Positions 51,491 to 59,413 of a stretch of 64,000 nt of DNA are shown here, one piece after another. Origin of the DNA: JAAUUE01 sp943370025 (lineage in GTDB: Bacteria; Cyanobacteriota; Cyanobacteriia; Cyanobacteriales; JAAUUE01); contig CALRPI020000009.1 of the NCBI GenBank assembly GCA_943370025.1, positions 28,562-92,561 on the forward strand. Reading direction: 5' to 3'. The position numbers and the translations under genes are program-made. How positions within the stretch are numbered: the stretch's first letter is position 1; each line of letters starts with the position of its first letter. The notes below the pieces were generated by a model, which was not told the origin of the DNA, ran no database searches, and was given only the letters and a program-made list of their open reading frames with translations.

Positions 51491-52098
51491 ATTTCGCTCA
51501 ATTGTCTAAGAAATTCCTTTGGTTCATAAAGTGTTGGCAGAGCTTGCCATTTACCAACAGTTTCCACCAGTACTGTAGGAAATGAGTTAATTCCTAGGGA
51601 ACGAGTGGTACGAAATTCTTCGGCTAAAGTAGCTGGCAACTCACGGGCAGTGGGAAGCTCGAAATCGATCGCAATCCCTAGAGACTTTGTAATACTTTCA
51701 TCGGTAAGCAAAGTATTTAGGTCTTCACCGTCCCTAAAATGAGCAGTTTGGATCCCATGAGCAAAGTCTAAGACTCGTGTTGGATGGGTTTGGCGCATTT
51801 GCAGAATTGCGGCACAAGGGACGTAGGAACTGCTTAAAATATCATCACGAGAAAGAATACGCTCAAAAAAAGCTTGCCCCAGATGCTGTCCTGTCACGGC
51901 AGCCATCCGTGTTGATGCCCCCTTGATATATTCAGCCATTTCTTTGTAGGGTCGGATACGTTCTCCGGTTACTAGTCCACCCATTTTAAGCTGAACTTCG
52001 ATATCGGGGCGATCGCGTTTTAAGGCTTGCAGGGCGGGGATAAAACCATAACACCAACCACACAGAGGATCATAACCATAAATAATTTGTTTTACCAT
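51466..52098 (-). CDS. DsbA-family thiol oxidoreductase-like protein
   Basis: A 210-aa thioredoxin-fold protein. CGWC (residues about 13-16, in YGYDPLCGWCYGFIPALQAL) is the redox site; a DsbA-type helical insertion follows (PYKEMAEYIKGASTRMAAVT) and the cis-Pro lies in INSFPTVLVET. There is no signal peptide, so it is cytosolic and probably FrnE-like rather than a periplasmic oxidase. The final SDRQGG and stop are encoded by the edge of a family D repeat, and the ATG abuts a family B repeat. Confidence 0.87.
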   Translation of the reverse strand: MVKQIIYGYDPLCGWCYGFIPALQALKRDRPDIEVQLKMGGLVTGERIRPYKEMAEYIKGASTRMAAVTGQHLGQAFFERILSRDDILSSSYVPCAAILQMRQTHPTRVLDFAHGIQTAHFRDGEDLNTLLTDESITKSLGIAIDFELPTARELPATLAEEFRTTRSLGINSFPTVLVETVGKWQALPTLYEPKEFLRQLSEIYSDRQGG

Positions 52099-52199
52099 AT
52101 AGCGATCCTAAATCATTTGCGAACAGTTACTAAGTCAAATTGCTTCTGGCAGATGGTTTCAACCGCCTCCGGCGGTTGAAACCATTTAGGGTTGCCATA
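52099..52199 (-). repeat. Family B dispersed repeat, copy 6 (reverse orientation)
   Basis: ATAGCGATCCTAAATCATTT to ATTTAGGGTTGCCATAG, the reverse complement of copies 3 and 5. The inner hairpin is ATGGTTTCAACCGCC / GGCGGTTGAAACCAT, with a compensatory base pair change (AACCGCC instead of ACCCGCC), which argues that the hairpin is kept. Confidence 0.87.
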
Positions 52200-52337
52200 G
52201 TATCTTTACTCCGATTCCCCTTAATTACAAAAGTCTGTGTCTAAATGCACCATACCGCAGTTTTTGAGGTACTTACTTTAACAAGGTTTGAGAGCAGAAA
52301 ACGATCTCCACCTGCTCTCAAATCTCAAACTACTGAA

Positions 52338-53237
52338 TTAAACCAAACTGGTATTCCAATCGGTAATTTGAATCCATTGTGCAAAGGTTGTGAGCTTGAT
52401 AGGGAGTTTTTGCAATACTGCATCAACATTTACTTCTCCCGCCTCTGGGTGATTAGCTCGCCAACGATAGATTTTGGTAATTTCTGTACCCGTTGGTTCA
52501 CCAAAGGCTTGATTGAGTCCTGTTTCAAAAGCATCAAGGGGAATCTCGTGATAGGAGAAGGGACGATTCAACACCTTGGTAAATTTCTCGGCAATTTCCT
52601 GACCGTTCAAAGCCTCAAGCCCTCCGATATCCATAGTTTCACCTGCTAATTCAGGATGCTCTAAAGCGGCGACTGTCAAAGCAGCCGTATCATCTAAACT
52701 AATCCAAGAAATCTTGATATGGCTGGGTAAAGGATATGCCACAACTCCTTGATGAATACTTGGCAAAGACCAAGGAGCTGCTAGGTTATCCATATAAACA
52801 GGGGGACGCAGAATGATGGATGGTACACCACTTGCTTGGAGATAATTCTCTAAGTTGCGTTTGATTTCAAAGGCTGCGGCATCGGTTATTTGCTGGGGAA
52901 TCGAAGTACTAGTGTTAAACACCAGCAGTTGCACTCCAGCATCGCGGGCAGCATTAATGGCGTTAGAACCTTTGGTTATGGCTAATGCCGATCGATACTC
53001 TAGGGGCAAAACTAAGGAGACTCGATCGATTCCTTCGTTGGCAAGCTTCAGACTATCTTCATCTTCTAGGCTGCCCTCCACAATTTCTACAGAGTGAGGA
53101 AATACCGCTTGGGCTTTGTCTCGATCGCGCACCAATACCCGTACTTGATAACCCTTCTGTACCAATTTTTGAACAACAGGACTACCTTGAGCACCATTTG
53201 CACCATAAACAAGAATTTTGGGGGGTTGACTGTTCAT
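52338..53237 (-). CDS. NmrA-like NAD(P)-binding oxidoreductase
   Basis: A 299-aa atypical SDR. It has the Rossmann motif VYGANGAQGSPVVQKLVQKG (about 9-28) and RVLVRDRDKAQAVF for the cofactor phosphate, and lacks the classical YxxxK site (FEIKRNLENYLQASG instead). NmrA-type proteins can be quinone reductases or redox sensors; ILRPPVYMDNL is typical. It is divergent from an HxlR regulator 107 bp away with an operator-like dyad between. Monocistronic. Confidence 0.9.
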   Translation of the reverse strand: MNSQPPKILVYGANGAQGSPVVQKLVQKGYQVRVLVRDRDKAQAVFPHSVEIVEGSLEDEDSLKLANEGIDRVSLVLPLEYRSALAITKGSNAINAARDAGVQLLVFNTSTSIPQQITDAAAFEIKRNLENYLQASGVPSIILRPPVYMDNLAAPWSLPSIHQGVVAYPLPSHIKISWISLDDTAALTVAALEHPELAGETMDIGGLEALNGQEIAEKFTKVLNRPFSYHEIPLDAFETGLNQAFGEPTGTEITKIYRWRANHPEAGEVNVDAVLQKLPIKLTTFAQWIQITDWNTSLV

Positions 53238-53298
53238 AAATTAAAACATCCTTTTGTGTCTCCTATGCTCAATATCCCAAAGACCTGCTAATATTACA

Positions 53299-53323
53299 AG
53301 TACCTACAATTTTGTAGGGTACT
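53299..53323. promoter_or_regulatory. Candidate HxlR operator dyad
   Basis: AGTACCTACAA / TTGTAGGGTACT around TT, an inverted repeat with one extra G, centred between the divergent NmrA-like and HxlR genes. Confidence 0.55.
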
Positions 53324-53344
53324 ATCAAAAAATATTGTTGCTCT

Positions 53345-53680
53345 ATGAACCAAGACCAAAGTAAAGAATGTCCAATTCAGGCTTTTGTAGATCTGATTAG
53401 TGGGAAATGGAAAATCCTAATCCTTTATCAGTTATTTCAGGGAACCAAGCGCTATGGAGAGTTGAAGAGATTAGTTCCAAAGGCAACTGAAAGAATGCTA
53501 ACCTTGCATCTTCGGGAATTAGAAGCTTCGGGAATTGTGCAGCGGACTGTCTATCCAGAAGTTCCACCTAGGGTCGAATATTCCTTGACAGCCTTAGGTT
53601 TGAGTTTAGAACCTGTTTTGCTTACGGTTTTGGCTTGGAGTGAAGAATACTTGCTTCAAGAAAATAGACAGTTAAATTAA
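53345..53680 (+). CDS. HxlR-family transcriptional regulator (copy 2)
   Basis: A 111-aa winged-helix protein (LISGKWKILILYQLFQGTKR, YGELKRLVPKATERMLTLHL, VEYSLTALGLSLEPVL). Unlike copy 1 it keeps an N-terminal Cys (KECPIQAF, residue 9) in the position used by redox-sensing members such as YodB, so thiol sensing of quinones or electrophiles is plausible. It probably represses the divergent NmrA-like gene. Confidence 0.92.
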   Translation: MNQDQSKECPIQAFVDLISGKWKILILYQLFQGTKRYGELKRLVPKATERMLTLHLRELEASGIVQRTVYPEVPPRVEYSLTALGLSLEPVLLTVLAWSEEYLLQENRQLN

Positions 53681-53693
53681 GACTAAATTAAGA

Positions 53694-54056
53694 CTAATGA
53701 CTATCTTGACTGTCTCGCCATCTCTGATAGGCAGCATTACCCAACCATGCCCCTAAATAAGTTATTGGAATTAAAATTAAGAAAAAGATAGCTATTCCTA
53801 CTCCTTCAGCAGCAGCGGGTGGACTATCGGAGGAGCCATAGATCCGTCCTTGTGATTGTGCAATTAATTTCAATGAAAACACAAGTAATTCAATTAAAAA
53901 TATAAACCCAAATACAAAAACTAGAGAGATTACAACTGTTCCAGTAAAAATAAAAATTGCAAGGATTAACGATTTCTGCTTGATAGCTACAACACCAGTG
54001 TAAAGTAGCCCTAGAAACCCACTAAATAATAGGGTATAAATAAGAGTTTCAAGCAT
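53694..54056 (-). CDS. Hypothetical membrane protein, 120 aa
   Basis: Three hydrophobic segments (about residues 5-22, 30-62, 88-108) with a polar loop (LIAQSQGRIYGSSDSPPAAA) and a short charged tail (AYQRWRDSQDSH). No family recognised. The stop is 14 bp from the convergent HxlR gene end. Function unknown. Confidence 0.6.
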   Translation of the reverse strand: MLETLIYTLLFSGFLGLLYTGVVAIKQKSLILAIFIFTGTVVISLVFVFGFIFLIELLVFSLKLIAQSQGRIYGSSDSPPAAAEGVGIAIFFLILIPITYLGAWLGNAAYQRWRDSQDSH

Positions 54057-54148
54057 AAAGAACTTCTACTAAAAATTAATCTCAATAGCTGAACTAGAGT
54101 ATCTACATCAGATTTTGCAAGACTTGAGCCATTTTTCAGTTTACTGCT

Positions 54149-54571
54149 TTATTCAAGAACATTTGAAGTTAAGGCATGTTTTTTAGCTAACCCTTCTAGA
54201 TGGAGCCGTCGAGCTTCTGTTTTGCGATCGCGCTCAATTTTTCGACAAGCATTGCAACGTTTGGCAAAAGAGTAAACGTTACCCTTGGCCACTTCATACC
54301 ACCATTTCTGCCGGGTAGCCAGCCAAATCTCTTGCTTTTGGCAATCTACACACTGGAATGGCTCATTAATATAGTAACCACGAGCAACAAAAGACGGCAC
54401 ACCATAGCTACTATAAGGTGCTAGTAAATTTGGATCACAAAGAACCGCATCAGCAGGCATTCTCTCTCGATCGTAATGCTTTTTCTGGGCGATCGCTTTA
54501 GCTTTGCGTTTTGCCTCCCGCTCTGCCCGCAGTTCCCGAAGTTCAGCACGGCGTTGTTTGTTACTTTTCAT
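54149..54571 (-). CDS. Zinc-ribbon protein, 140 aa
   Basis: An N-terminal basic helix (MKSNKQRRAELRELRAERE, Arg/Lys/Glu-rich) precedes a probable zinc-ribbon: FQCVDCQKQEIWLATRQKWW (CxxC) and FAKRCNACRKIERDRKTEA (CxxC), four cysteines at about residues 80-115. This is the family often annotated as 'probable zinc-ribbon domain'. It may bind nucleic acid. I chose the ATG at 54571 with TAGG 9 bp upstream; a TTG at 54589 would add six residues. Confidence 0.75.
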   Translation of the reverse strand: MKSNKQRRAELRELRAEREAKRKAKAIAQKKHYDRERMPADAVLCDPNLLAPYSSYGVPSFVARGYYINEPFQCVDCQKQEIWLATRQKWWYEVAKGNVYSFAKRCNACRKIERDRKTEARRLHLEGLAKKHALTSNVLE

Positions 54572-54667
54572 CTTGTTTTGCCTACTCAATGTCGAGCCAT
54601 ATTAACAGTTGCCCTAGGTTAGAGATTATTATAGAATATCTTAGGATATAACCGGGGTGATGAGCTT

Positions 54668-56197
54668 ATGTTGGCAAGAGTTTGGAGCGCTGCGGTGGTG
54701 GGGATTGAGGCTGTTCAGGTGGGTGTGGAGGTTGATCTATCGGGAGGAATGCCGGGGATTGTGGTGGTGGGGTTGCCCGACACGGCGGTGCAGGAATCCA
54801 AGGAGCGAGTTAAGGCAACTCTGAAGAACTCTGGCTATGCCTTCCCCATGCGGAAAATTGTGATTAATCTGACTCCAGCGGATCTACGTAAAGAAGGACC
54901 CAGCTTTGATTTGCCCATTAGTGTGGGGATCATGGCGGCTTCTGAGCAGGTGAGTGGGCAATTGTTAGGGGATTATTTATTTCTGGGGGAAGTTTCCCTC
55001 GATGGTTCCCTGCGTCCGGTGGCGGGAGTGCTGCCGATCGCTGCTGCCGCCCAAAAGATGGGGATAGCTGGTTTGGTCGTCCCCACAGACAACGCCCAAG
55101 AAGCAGCAGTGGTGGAGGGTTTATTAGTTTTCGGGTTCCAACATCTCTCCCAAGTAGCAGATTTTCTCAATCAGCCAGAACGCTTTTCCCCGGTGCAAAT
55201 AGATGCCAGCAAACTTTTGCAACGTAGCCATTTTTCAGGGCAGGATTTGCATGATGTCAAGGGGCAGAGCTTTGCCCGCCGAGCTTTGGAGATTGCGGCT
55301 GCTGGGGGGCATAATTTGATCTTTGTCGGTCCACCGGGCAGCGGCAAAACCATGCTGGCGAGGCGATTACCGGGAATTTTGCCCCCCTTGGAATTTGCCG
55401 AGGCATTAGAAGTAACGCAGATTCATTCGGTAGCGGGGTTGCTAAAACAACGAGGCACCCTAGTCTGCGATCGCCCTTTCCGTAGTCCCCACCATTCTGC
55501 CTCCGGACCTTCCCTTGTGGGCGGTGGTAGTTTCCCCAGACCGGGGGAAATATCTCTATCACACCACGGCATCTTGTTCCTCGATGAACTGACGGAATTT
55601 AAGCGCGATGTGTTGGATTTTCTCCGGCAACCTCTGGAAGATGGCTATGTGACAATTTCTCGCACCCGCCAATCGGTCACCTTTCCGGCACAATTTACCC
55701 TCGTTGCCAGCACCAACCCCTGTCCCTGTGGTTACTACGGCGATACTCTCCAACCCTGCACCTGTTCTCCTCGGCAGCGGGAAGGCTATTGGGCAAAGCT
55801 ATCGGGACCTTTGATGGATCGCATCGACTTGCAAGTGGCGGTGAATCGCCTCAAACCAGAGGAAATCACCAGTCAACCTACAGGGGAAACTTCCTCTATT
55901 GTGCGCGATCGCGTCCAACTGGCAAGGGAGCGATCGCAACAACGCTTCCAAACCGAAAAATCCATTAGTTGCAATGCCCAAATGCAAAGTCGCCATCTCC
56001 ATAAATGGTGTCAACTGGATGAGGGCAGCCGAATGCTCTTGGAAGGGGCAATTAGAAAGCTCGGTCTATCGGCACGGGCAAGTGATCGCATCCTCAAGGT
56101 GGGCAGGACGATCGCCGATCTCGCTGGGGAAGAAAACCTCCAAGCGGCTCATGTGGCGGAGGCAGTGCAATATAGGACGATCGATCGAATGCAATAA
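54668..56197 (+). CDS. YifB/ComM-like Mg-chelatase-type AAA+ ATPase
   Basis: A 509-aa protein. The N-terminal ribosomal-S5-fold/Lon-like domain (about 1-160; VEVDLSGGMPGIVVVGLPDT, VNLTPADLRKEGPSFDLPI with I before NL) precedes an AAA+ Mg-chelatase domain with Walker A FVGPPGSGKTMLARRL (about residue 222), Walker B GILFLDELTEF, and sensor ASTNPCPCGYYGD. The C-terminal helical domain contains LHKWCQLDEGSRMLLEGAIR. ComM helicase drives branch migration during natural transformation, which fits the ComFB gene in the window. Monocistronic. Confidence 0.93.
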   Translation: MLARVWSAAVVGIEAVQVGVEVDLSGGMPGIVVVGLPDTAVQESKERVKATLKNSGYAFPMRKIVINLTPADLRKEGPSFDLPISVGIMAASEQVSGQLLGDYLFLGEVSLDGSLRPVAGVLPIAAAAQKMGIAGLVVPTDNAQEAAVVEGLLVFGFQHLSQVADFLNQPERFSPVQIDASKLLQRSHFSGQDLHDVKGQSFARRALEIAAAGGHNLIFVGPPGSGKTMLARRLPGILPPLEFAEALEVTQIHSVAGLLKQRGTLVCDRPFRSPHHSASGPSLVGGGSFPRPGEISLSHHGILFLDELTEFKRDVLDFLRQPLEDGYVTISRTRQSVTFPAQFTLVASTNPCPCGYYGDTLQPCTCSPRQREGYWAKLSGPLMDRIDLQVAVNRLKPEEITSQPTGETSSIVRDRVQLARERSQQRFQTEKSISCNAQMQSRHLHKWCQLDEGSRMLLEGAIRKLGLSARASDRILKVGRTIADLAGEENLQAAHVAEAVQYRTIDRMQ

Positions 56198-56225
56198 TTT
56201 CTTGTCTTCTCCAGTGTCTAATACC

Positions 56226-56260
56226 AAATCAAGAAAATGGTGAAACCATTTTCTTGATTT
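56226..56260. terminator. Hairpin after the ComM-like gene
   Basis: AAATCAAGAAAATGGT / ACCATTTTCTTGATTT, 16-base perfect arms with a 3-base loop, inside a wider ATACCAA...TTGGTAT dyad reaching about 56300. Confidence 0.65.
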
Positions 56261-56337
56261 AAACCCTTACGCAGCAAATTATTCAGAATCTTATTGGTAT
56301 CAAGTATTTAGCAAAATGGTATAAGCAACAATAAATC

Positions 56338-56428
56338 AGGACTTACGCATTTGGATGTTTTTGTGGGCGCTCCGCGCCCGCAAAAACATCCACAACTCTC
56401 GATAATTCGTTGGTATTGCGTAAGTCCT
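56338..56428. repeat. Family E dispersed repeat, best copy
   Basis: Outer arms AGGACTTACGCA (56338-56349) and TGCGTAAGTCCT (56417-56428) are perfect. The inner hairpin GGATGTTTTTGTGGGCGC / GCGCCCGCAAAAACATCC is almost loop-free. Related copies lie at 31048, 22826, 62301 and 63941. Confidence 0.87.
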
Positions 56429-56515
56429 ATAAATTACAGAGTTTCTGCAAAAGTTTTAGGGATGTTTGATAAATTATATAAAATTTTATATAATCAAATA
56501 AAAAGAGTGAAAATT

Positions 56516-56839
56516 ATGGCAATCAAGTTTTATGAGAGTCCTTTTCATGCGATCGAGGAGCCTGATATAGCTAGTAAGTCGGTTTTAAAGGCTGACTTGA
56601 CGATTATGATTCGGGATATAATTGAAAGTAGAGGTTGGACACAAAAGGAAGTAGCGGAGAGGTTGGCGGTTAGTCAGCCGCGTGTGTCGGATATTGTGAG
56701 TGGAAAAATTGATAAGTTTACTTTGGATATGCTGTTTTCGATGCTAGATAAGCTGGGATTTAGGACTGAGTTTACTTTTAGTAGTTTGGAAAGTGCATCT
56801 ATTAAGATTCAAACAAGAGATGTTGCCAAAACTGCTTAG
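56516..56839 (+). CDS. HigA-like XRE antitoxin
   Basis: A 107-aa protein with a central helix-turn-helix (about 40-72; ESRGWTQKEVAERLAVSQPR, VSDIVSGKIDKFTLDMLFSM). The GKIDKFTLD signature is typical of antitoxins paired with Gp49-like/HigB toxins. I chose the ATG at 56516; the longer upstream frame reads through a repeat. Its stop abuts the end of the toxin-like gene on the opposite strand (56839/56840). Since that toxin is broken, this antitoxin may be orphaned. Confidence 0.82.
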   Translation: MAIKFYESPFHAIEEPDIASKSVLKADLTIMIRDIIESRGWTQKEVAERLAVSQPRVSDIVSGKIDKFTLDMLFSMLDKLGFRTEFTFSSLESASIKIQTRDVAKTA

Positions 56840-57187
56840 TTATTTTTGCCTTTTCATTTTTTCTATCTCGGCTTTTAGTTCCTTATATCTTTTCTCGACA
56901 GTTTTCATGGCTTGTCGATCTACACCATTTGTTGTCTTTTCAAATGAGTGTAAGACAACAACAGTATTTAGGAATTTTGCTATGTAGACACATCTAAAAG
57001 CTGGACTACCATTGATTTTAAGTTCAATTACCCCAGCACCCATTCCTTCAAGAGTTTGGATTGGTAAGAATGGCTTTTTATCATCTTGGACAGCTCTTAG
57101 ACTATTTCCAAATTGTTGTTGAATTTCCTTTGGGAAGTCTTTGTATTCTCTTTCAGCGGCATCATTAACAAAAGCAAACTATTTCAT
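56840..57187 (-). pseudogene. HigB/Gp49-like toxin with an early stop codon
   Basis: The frame reads ATG AAA TAG, then without interruption FAFVNDAAEREYKDFPKEIQ, QFGNSLRAVQDDKKPFLPIQ, GMGAGVIELKINGSPAFRCV, YIAKFLNTVVVLHSFEKTTN and KTVEKRYKELKAEI to TAA. This is a complete Gp49-like ribosome-dependent RNase toxin of about 115 codons, except for TAG at codon 3 (57179-57181). A later ATG (57043) would give only 67 residues. The gene converges on its antitoxin, whereas HigBA pairs normally lie in one direction. Confidence 0.75.
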
Positions 57188-57291
57188 ACTAGTGTTGATA
57201 TTGAATTGAGGGAAATGCAGGTTCTGGCGATCAAATATCCTTCATCTCGTTTCTCAACGTATTGTTTTATAGGAGTAAGTATCAAAGTCAT
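57184..57291 (-). pseudogene. Truncated DUF433 gene
   Basis: MTLILTPIKQYVEKRDEGYL then IARTCISLNSISTLV and TGA. The first 30 residues are those of DUF433 proteins (typically QYVExRDxGYWIAGTRVSLD), which are about 75-110 aa. The rest has been replaced by the toxin gene, whose ATG overlaps this stop (ATGA). The frame can be extended upstream to an ATG at 57333. DUF433 proteins are antitoxin-like partners of VapC-type toxins. Confidence 0.6.
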
Positions 57292-57364
57292 ATTCAGTTC
57301 TTGTAAGGTGTTGAGTAATTCTAGTAAAACCATCTTTGATGCTCTAGCTAATTGGCTCTTTTAT

Positions 57365-58555
57365 TTAAATAACTGCACCTAAACATTCCTTGATGATATC
57401 AATGATTACCTTGAAATCAGCAAAATCATTAGGCTCTTTTCTTTCTTCACACATCCATTTACAAAATCTCATCTTTTGAAATTCTTGAGTATGGTTGTTT
57501 TCTCCATATTTCCCTACAGTTTGTTTTGGAGTATAGAAATCTTGAGTAAATAAATGATCAGGAAATAGATTTTCAATACCTACCTTGATTTTGCGATTAT
57601 CTTGCCGAGGAATTTTCCTGATCTTTAATTTGTCATGATCTTCATTGTAGGCTTTTGTATCACAATCATAAAGTAGTAATGTTGTTGTAGTCATGTAGCG
57701 AGGATTAGAAAGTAAGACATTTTTTGTATTTGTCAAACCACTATCACCAGTATTAATACTTTTCCCTTTCCCTAAATTAGCTCCTACCCATTCAACATTA
57801 ACTCGTTCTGAAATTGAATTTTCCTTCAGTAGCTCCAGTGCAGTTATGATATAGATGGTATCAGTCTCACCTTCTGTAAATATCAAAAGTTCAATGCTTT
57901 TCTCAATAGTATTTTTTGCTTCACTTAAAAGTAGAGGTTTAGATTGAGACTGAGGTTTAGAACCTTTTGCAACAGCAGCTTTTACTTCATCTTTGATTTT
58001 ATTAATTTGTTTATAGTAGTTAGATAGCATCTGCTGACCTTGTCTCGCCATTAAATAACTAGAATAATCTTCCCAGATATCAACTGACCAATGATCTATA
58101 CTTTTTCTAAGATGTCGATAAATAGGGCTATTATTTCCATAGCGATCCCTTAAAAAATCATCTGGATAATCGACATATGTATGAGCAGGGATATTATGCT
58201 TTGCCATTAACTCTATTAATCCAATACCTTCGTGCTCCCACATTCTCAAATGTTGAATCATATAAGATAAATCAGATGGATTAGATAAATCTGTAAAGAC
58301 AATAATGCAGAAGCCTAGATATAAAGGATTATTATGTTTTCCTTCAAAACAACCTTTATTAAAAGCATTAATAATGCCTTGTGCTTGATTTTCTTCTGAA
58401 GCATTATCAAGCCACCAATGAGGAATGTCATTGTCATCAAATCCATAACCTTTCATTATCCAAAAACTACCAACAATATTTTGGGGGTATTCTTCAAGTA
58501 ATGACTTTGCTCTTTGACAATCACTCACACCAATATAAGGTAAATATACTGTCAT
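57365..58555 (-). CDS. TOPRIM-domain protein of unknown function, 396 aa
   Basis: From the ATG at 58555 (MTVYLPYIGVSDCQ), with AAGGA 9 bp upstream. Residues about 1-190 are not a family I know (WWLDNASEENQAQGIINAFN, IVFTDLSNPSDLSYMIQHLR). A Lys/Ser linker follows, then a TOPRIM-like fold from about 230: LLIFTEGETDTIYIITALEL supplies the Glu motif and TTTLLLYDCDTKAYN the DxD motif. IENLFPDHLFTQDFY follows as in OLD/DUF4435-type nucleases. TOPRIM proteins cut or join nucleic acid, and several stand-alone types act in phage defence. No ATPase partner gene is adjacent, so it may act alone. Confidence 0.65.
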   Translation of the reverse strand: MTVYLPYIGVSDCQRAKSLLEEYPQNIVGSFWIMKGYGFDDNDIPHWWLDNASEENQAQGIINAFNKGCFEGKHNNPLYLGFCIIVFTDLSNPSDLSYMIQHLRMWEHEGIGLIELMAKHNIPAHTYVDYPDDFLRDRYGNNSPIYRHLRKSIDHWSVDIWEDYSSYLMARQGQQMLSNYYKQINKIKDEVKAAVAKGSKPQSQSKPLLLSEAKNTIEKSIELLIFTEGETDTIYIITALELLKENSISERVNVEWVGANLGKGKSINTGDSGLTNTKNVLLSNPRYMTTTTLLLYDCDTKAYNEDHDKLKIRKIPRQDNRKIKVGIENLFPDHLFTQDFYTPKQTVGKYGENNHTQEFQKMRFCKWMCEERKEPNDFADFKVIIDIIKECLGAVI

Positions 58556-58634
58556 ATTCTCAATCCTTCTTAAATATAAAAAAGTCAATATTAAAAACAA
58601 CTATTTAGTATCAATGCCGTAATTATATAGGGAC

Positions 58635-58830
58635 TTATACTCGTCTAGTTTCCATAGTCAACGGCAAGCCCAGATCGGCTCTAACTTGCAGACAGACAGC
58701 AATTGCATCTTGAATATTTTCTAGAGCGTCTTCATTTTGTTGTACCCTGACTAACACAACCCAGAATACTCGGACATTCCACAATCCAAACATCATCTTC
58801 ATCTCGATCAATTGTCACATTGAATTTCAT
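58635..58830 (-). pseudogene. HicB-like antitoxin, frameshifted
   Basis: MKFNVTIDRDEDDVWIVECP then SILGCVSQGTT reads as HicB. After that the frame ends (AAATGA), but the next frame continues EDALENIQDAIAVCLQVRAD and LGLPLTMETRRV to TAA at 58635. The total of 196 bases is one more than a multiple of three, so one base is extra or two are missing near 58735. No HicA toxin gene is visible next to it. Confidence 0.75.
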
Positions 58831-58890
58831 ATCGAGCCATGTAATTAAAGAATAGATATAAAGGTACATTGTAGCTTCTTATCGTAATTG

Positions 58891-59382
58891 CTAACCCTCA
58901 AAGGAAATTAGGAGTTTACGAAGTAAGAGGATTAATTCCTCTTTTTCTGAGGTTTCTAGAGCACTCAAAATGTTGTGTTCATTGGCAACATGGGCTGTTA
59001 CTGTCTCTTCAATAAGATTAAATCCCTTCTCCGTGAGAGTGATGATCGTTCCCCGTCGATCGCGAGGATCCGGGAGGCGATCGATCAATTCTGCCTTTTC
59101 GAGGCGATCGAGGCGATGGGTCATGGTTCCCGAAGTAACCATCAGAGCATTAAACAAATCCGTCGGGGAAAGCTGGTAGGGCAGACCAGAACGGCGCAGA
59201 GTTGCCAGCACATCAAACTCCCCCACCGTTAAACCAAATTCAGCAAATTTTTCTTGGATAGCTCGCTCCAAATGCTTTGCCAATCTGGTAATTCGCCCCA
59301 CAATCCCCATCGGTGCAACATCCAAATCAGGACGTTCTAGCTGCCACTGGGACAATATTCGATCGACCGGATCATGCTCCAT
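58891..59382 (-). CDS. MarR-family regulator (copy 1)
   Basis: A 163-aa winged-helix protein: MGIVGRITRLAKHLERAIQE, EFDVLATLRRSGLPYQLSPT, LMVTSGTMTHRLDRLEKAEL and LPDPRDRRGTIITLTEKGFN, all MarR hallmarks. I chose the ATG at 59382 behind GGGGA; an ATG 12 bp upstream is possible. It is divergent from a DMT-type transporter with clear dyads between, so it likely represses that transporter and itself, and is relieved by a small ligand or oxidant. Confidence 0.92.
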   Translation of the reverse strand: MEHDPVDRILSQWQLERPDLDVAPMGIVGRITRLAKHLERAIQEKFAEFGLTVGEFDVLATLRRSGLPYQLSPTDLFNALMVTSGTMTHRLDRLEKAELIDRLPDPRDRRGTIITLTEKGFNLIEETVTAHVANEHNILSALETSEKEELILLLRKLLISFEG

Positions 59383-59413
59383 GGTAATCCCCATCTATGT
59401 ATATTTCTTGACA

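Noticed and set aside
52245..52649. Rightward 134-codon frame at the end of the NmrA-like gene
   Set aside because: It overlaps the NmrA-like coding sequence and has no family resemblance or start signal.
57113..57382. Rightward 89-codon frame opposite the toxin remnants
   Set aside because: The opposite strand shows recognisable Gp49-like and DUF433 sequence over the same bases, so this frame is a shadow.
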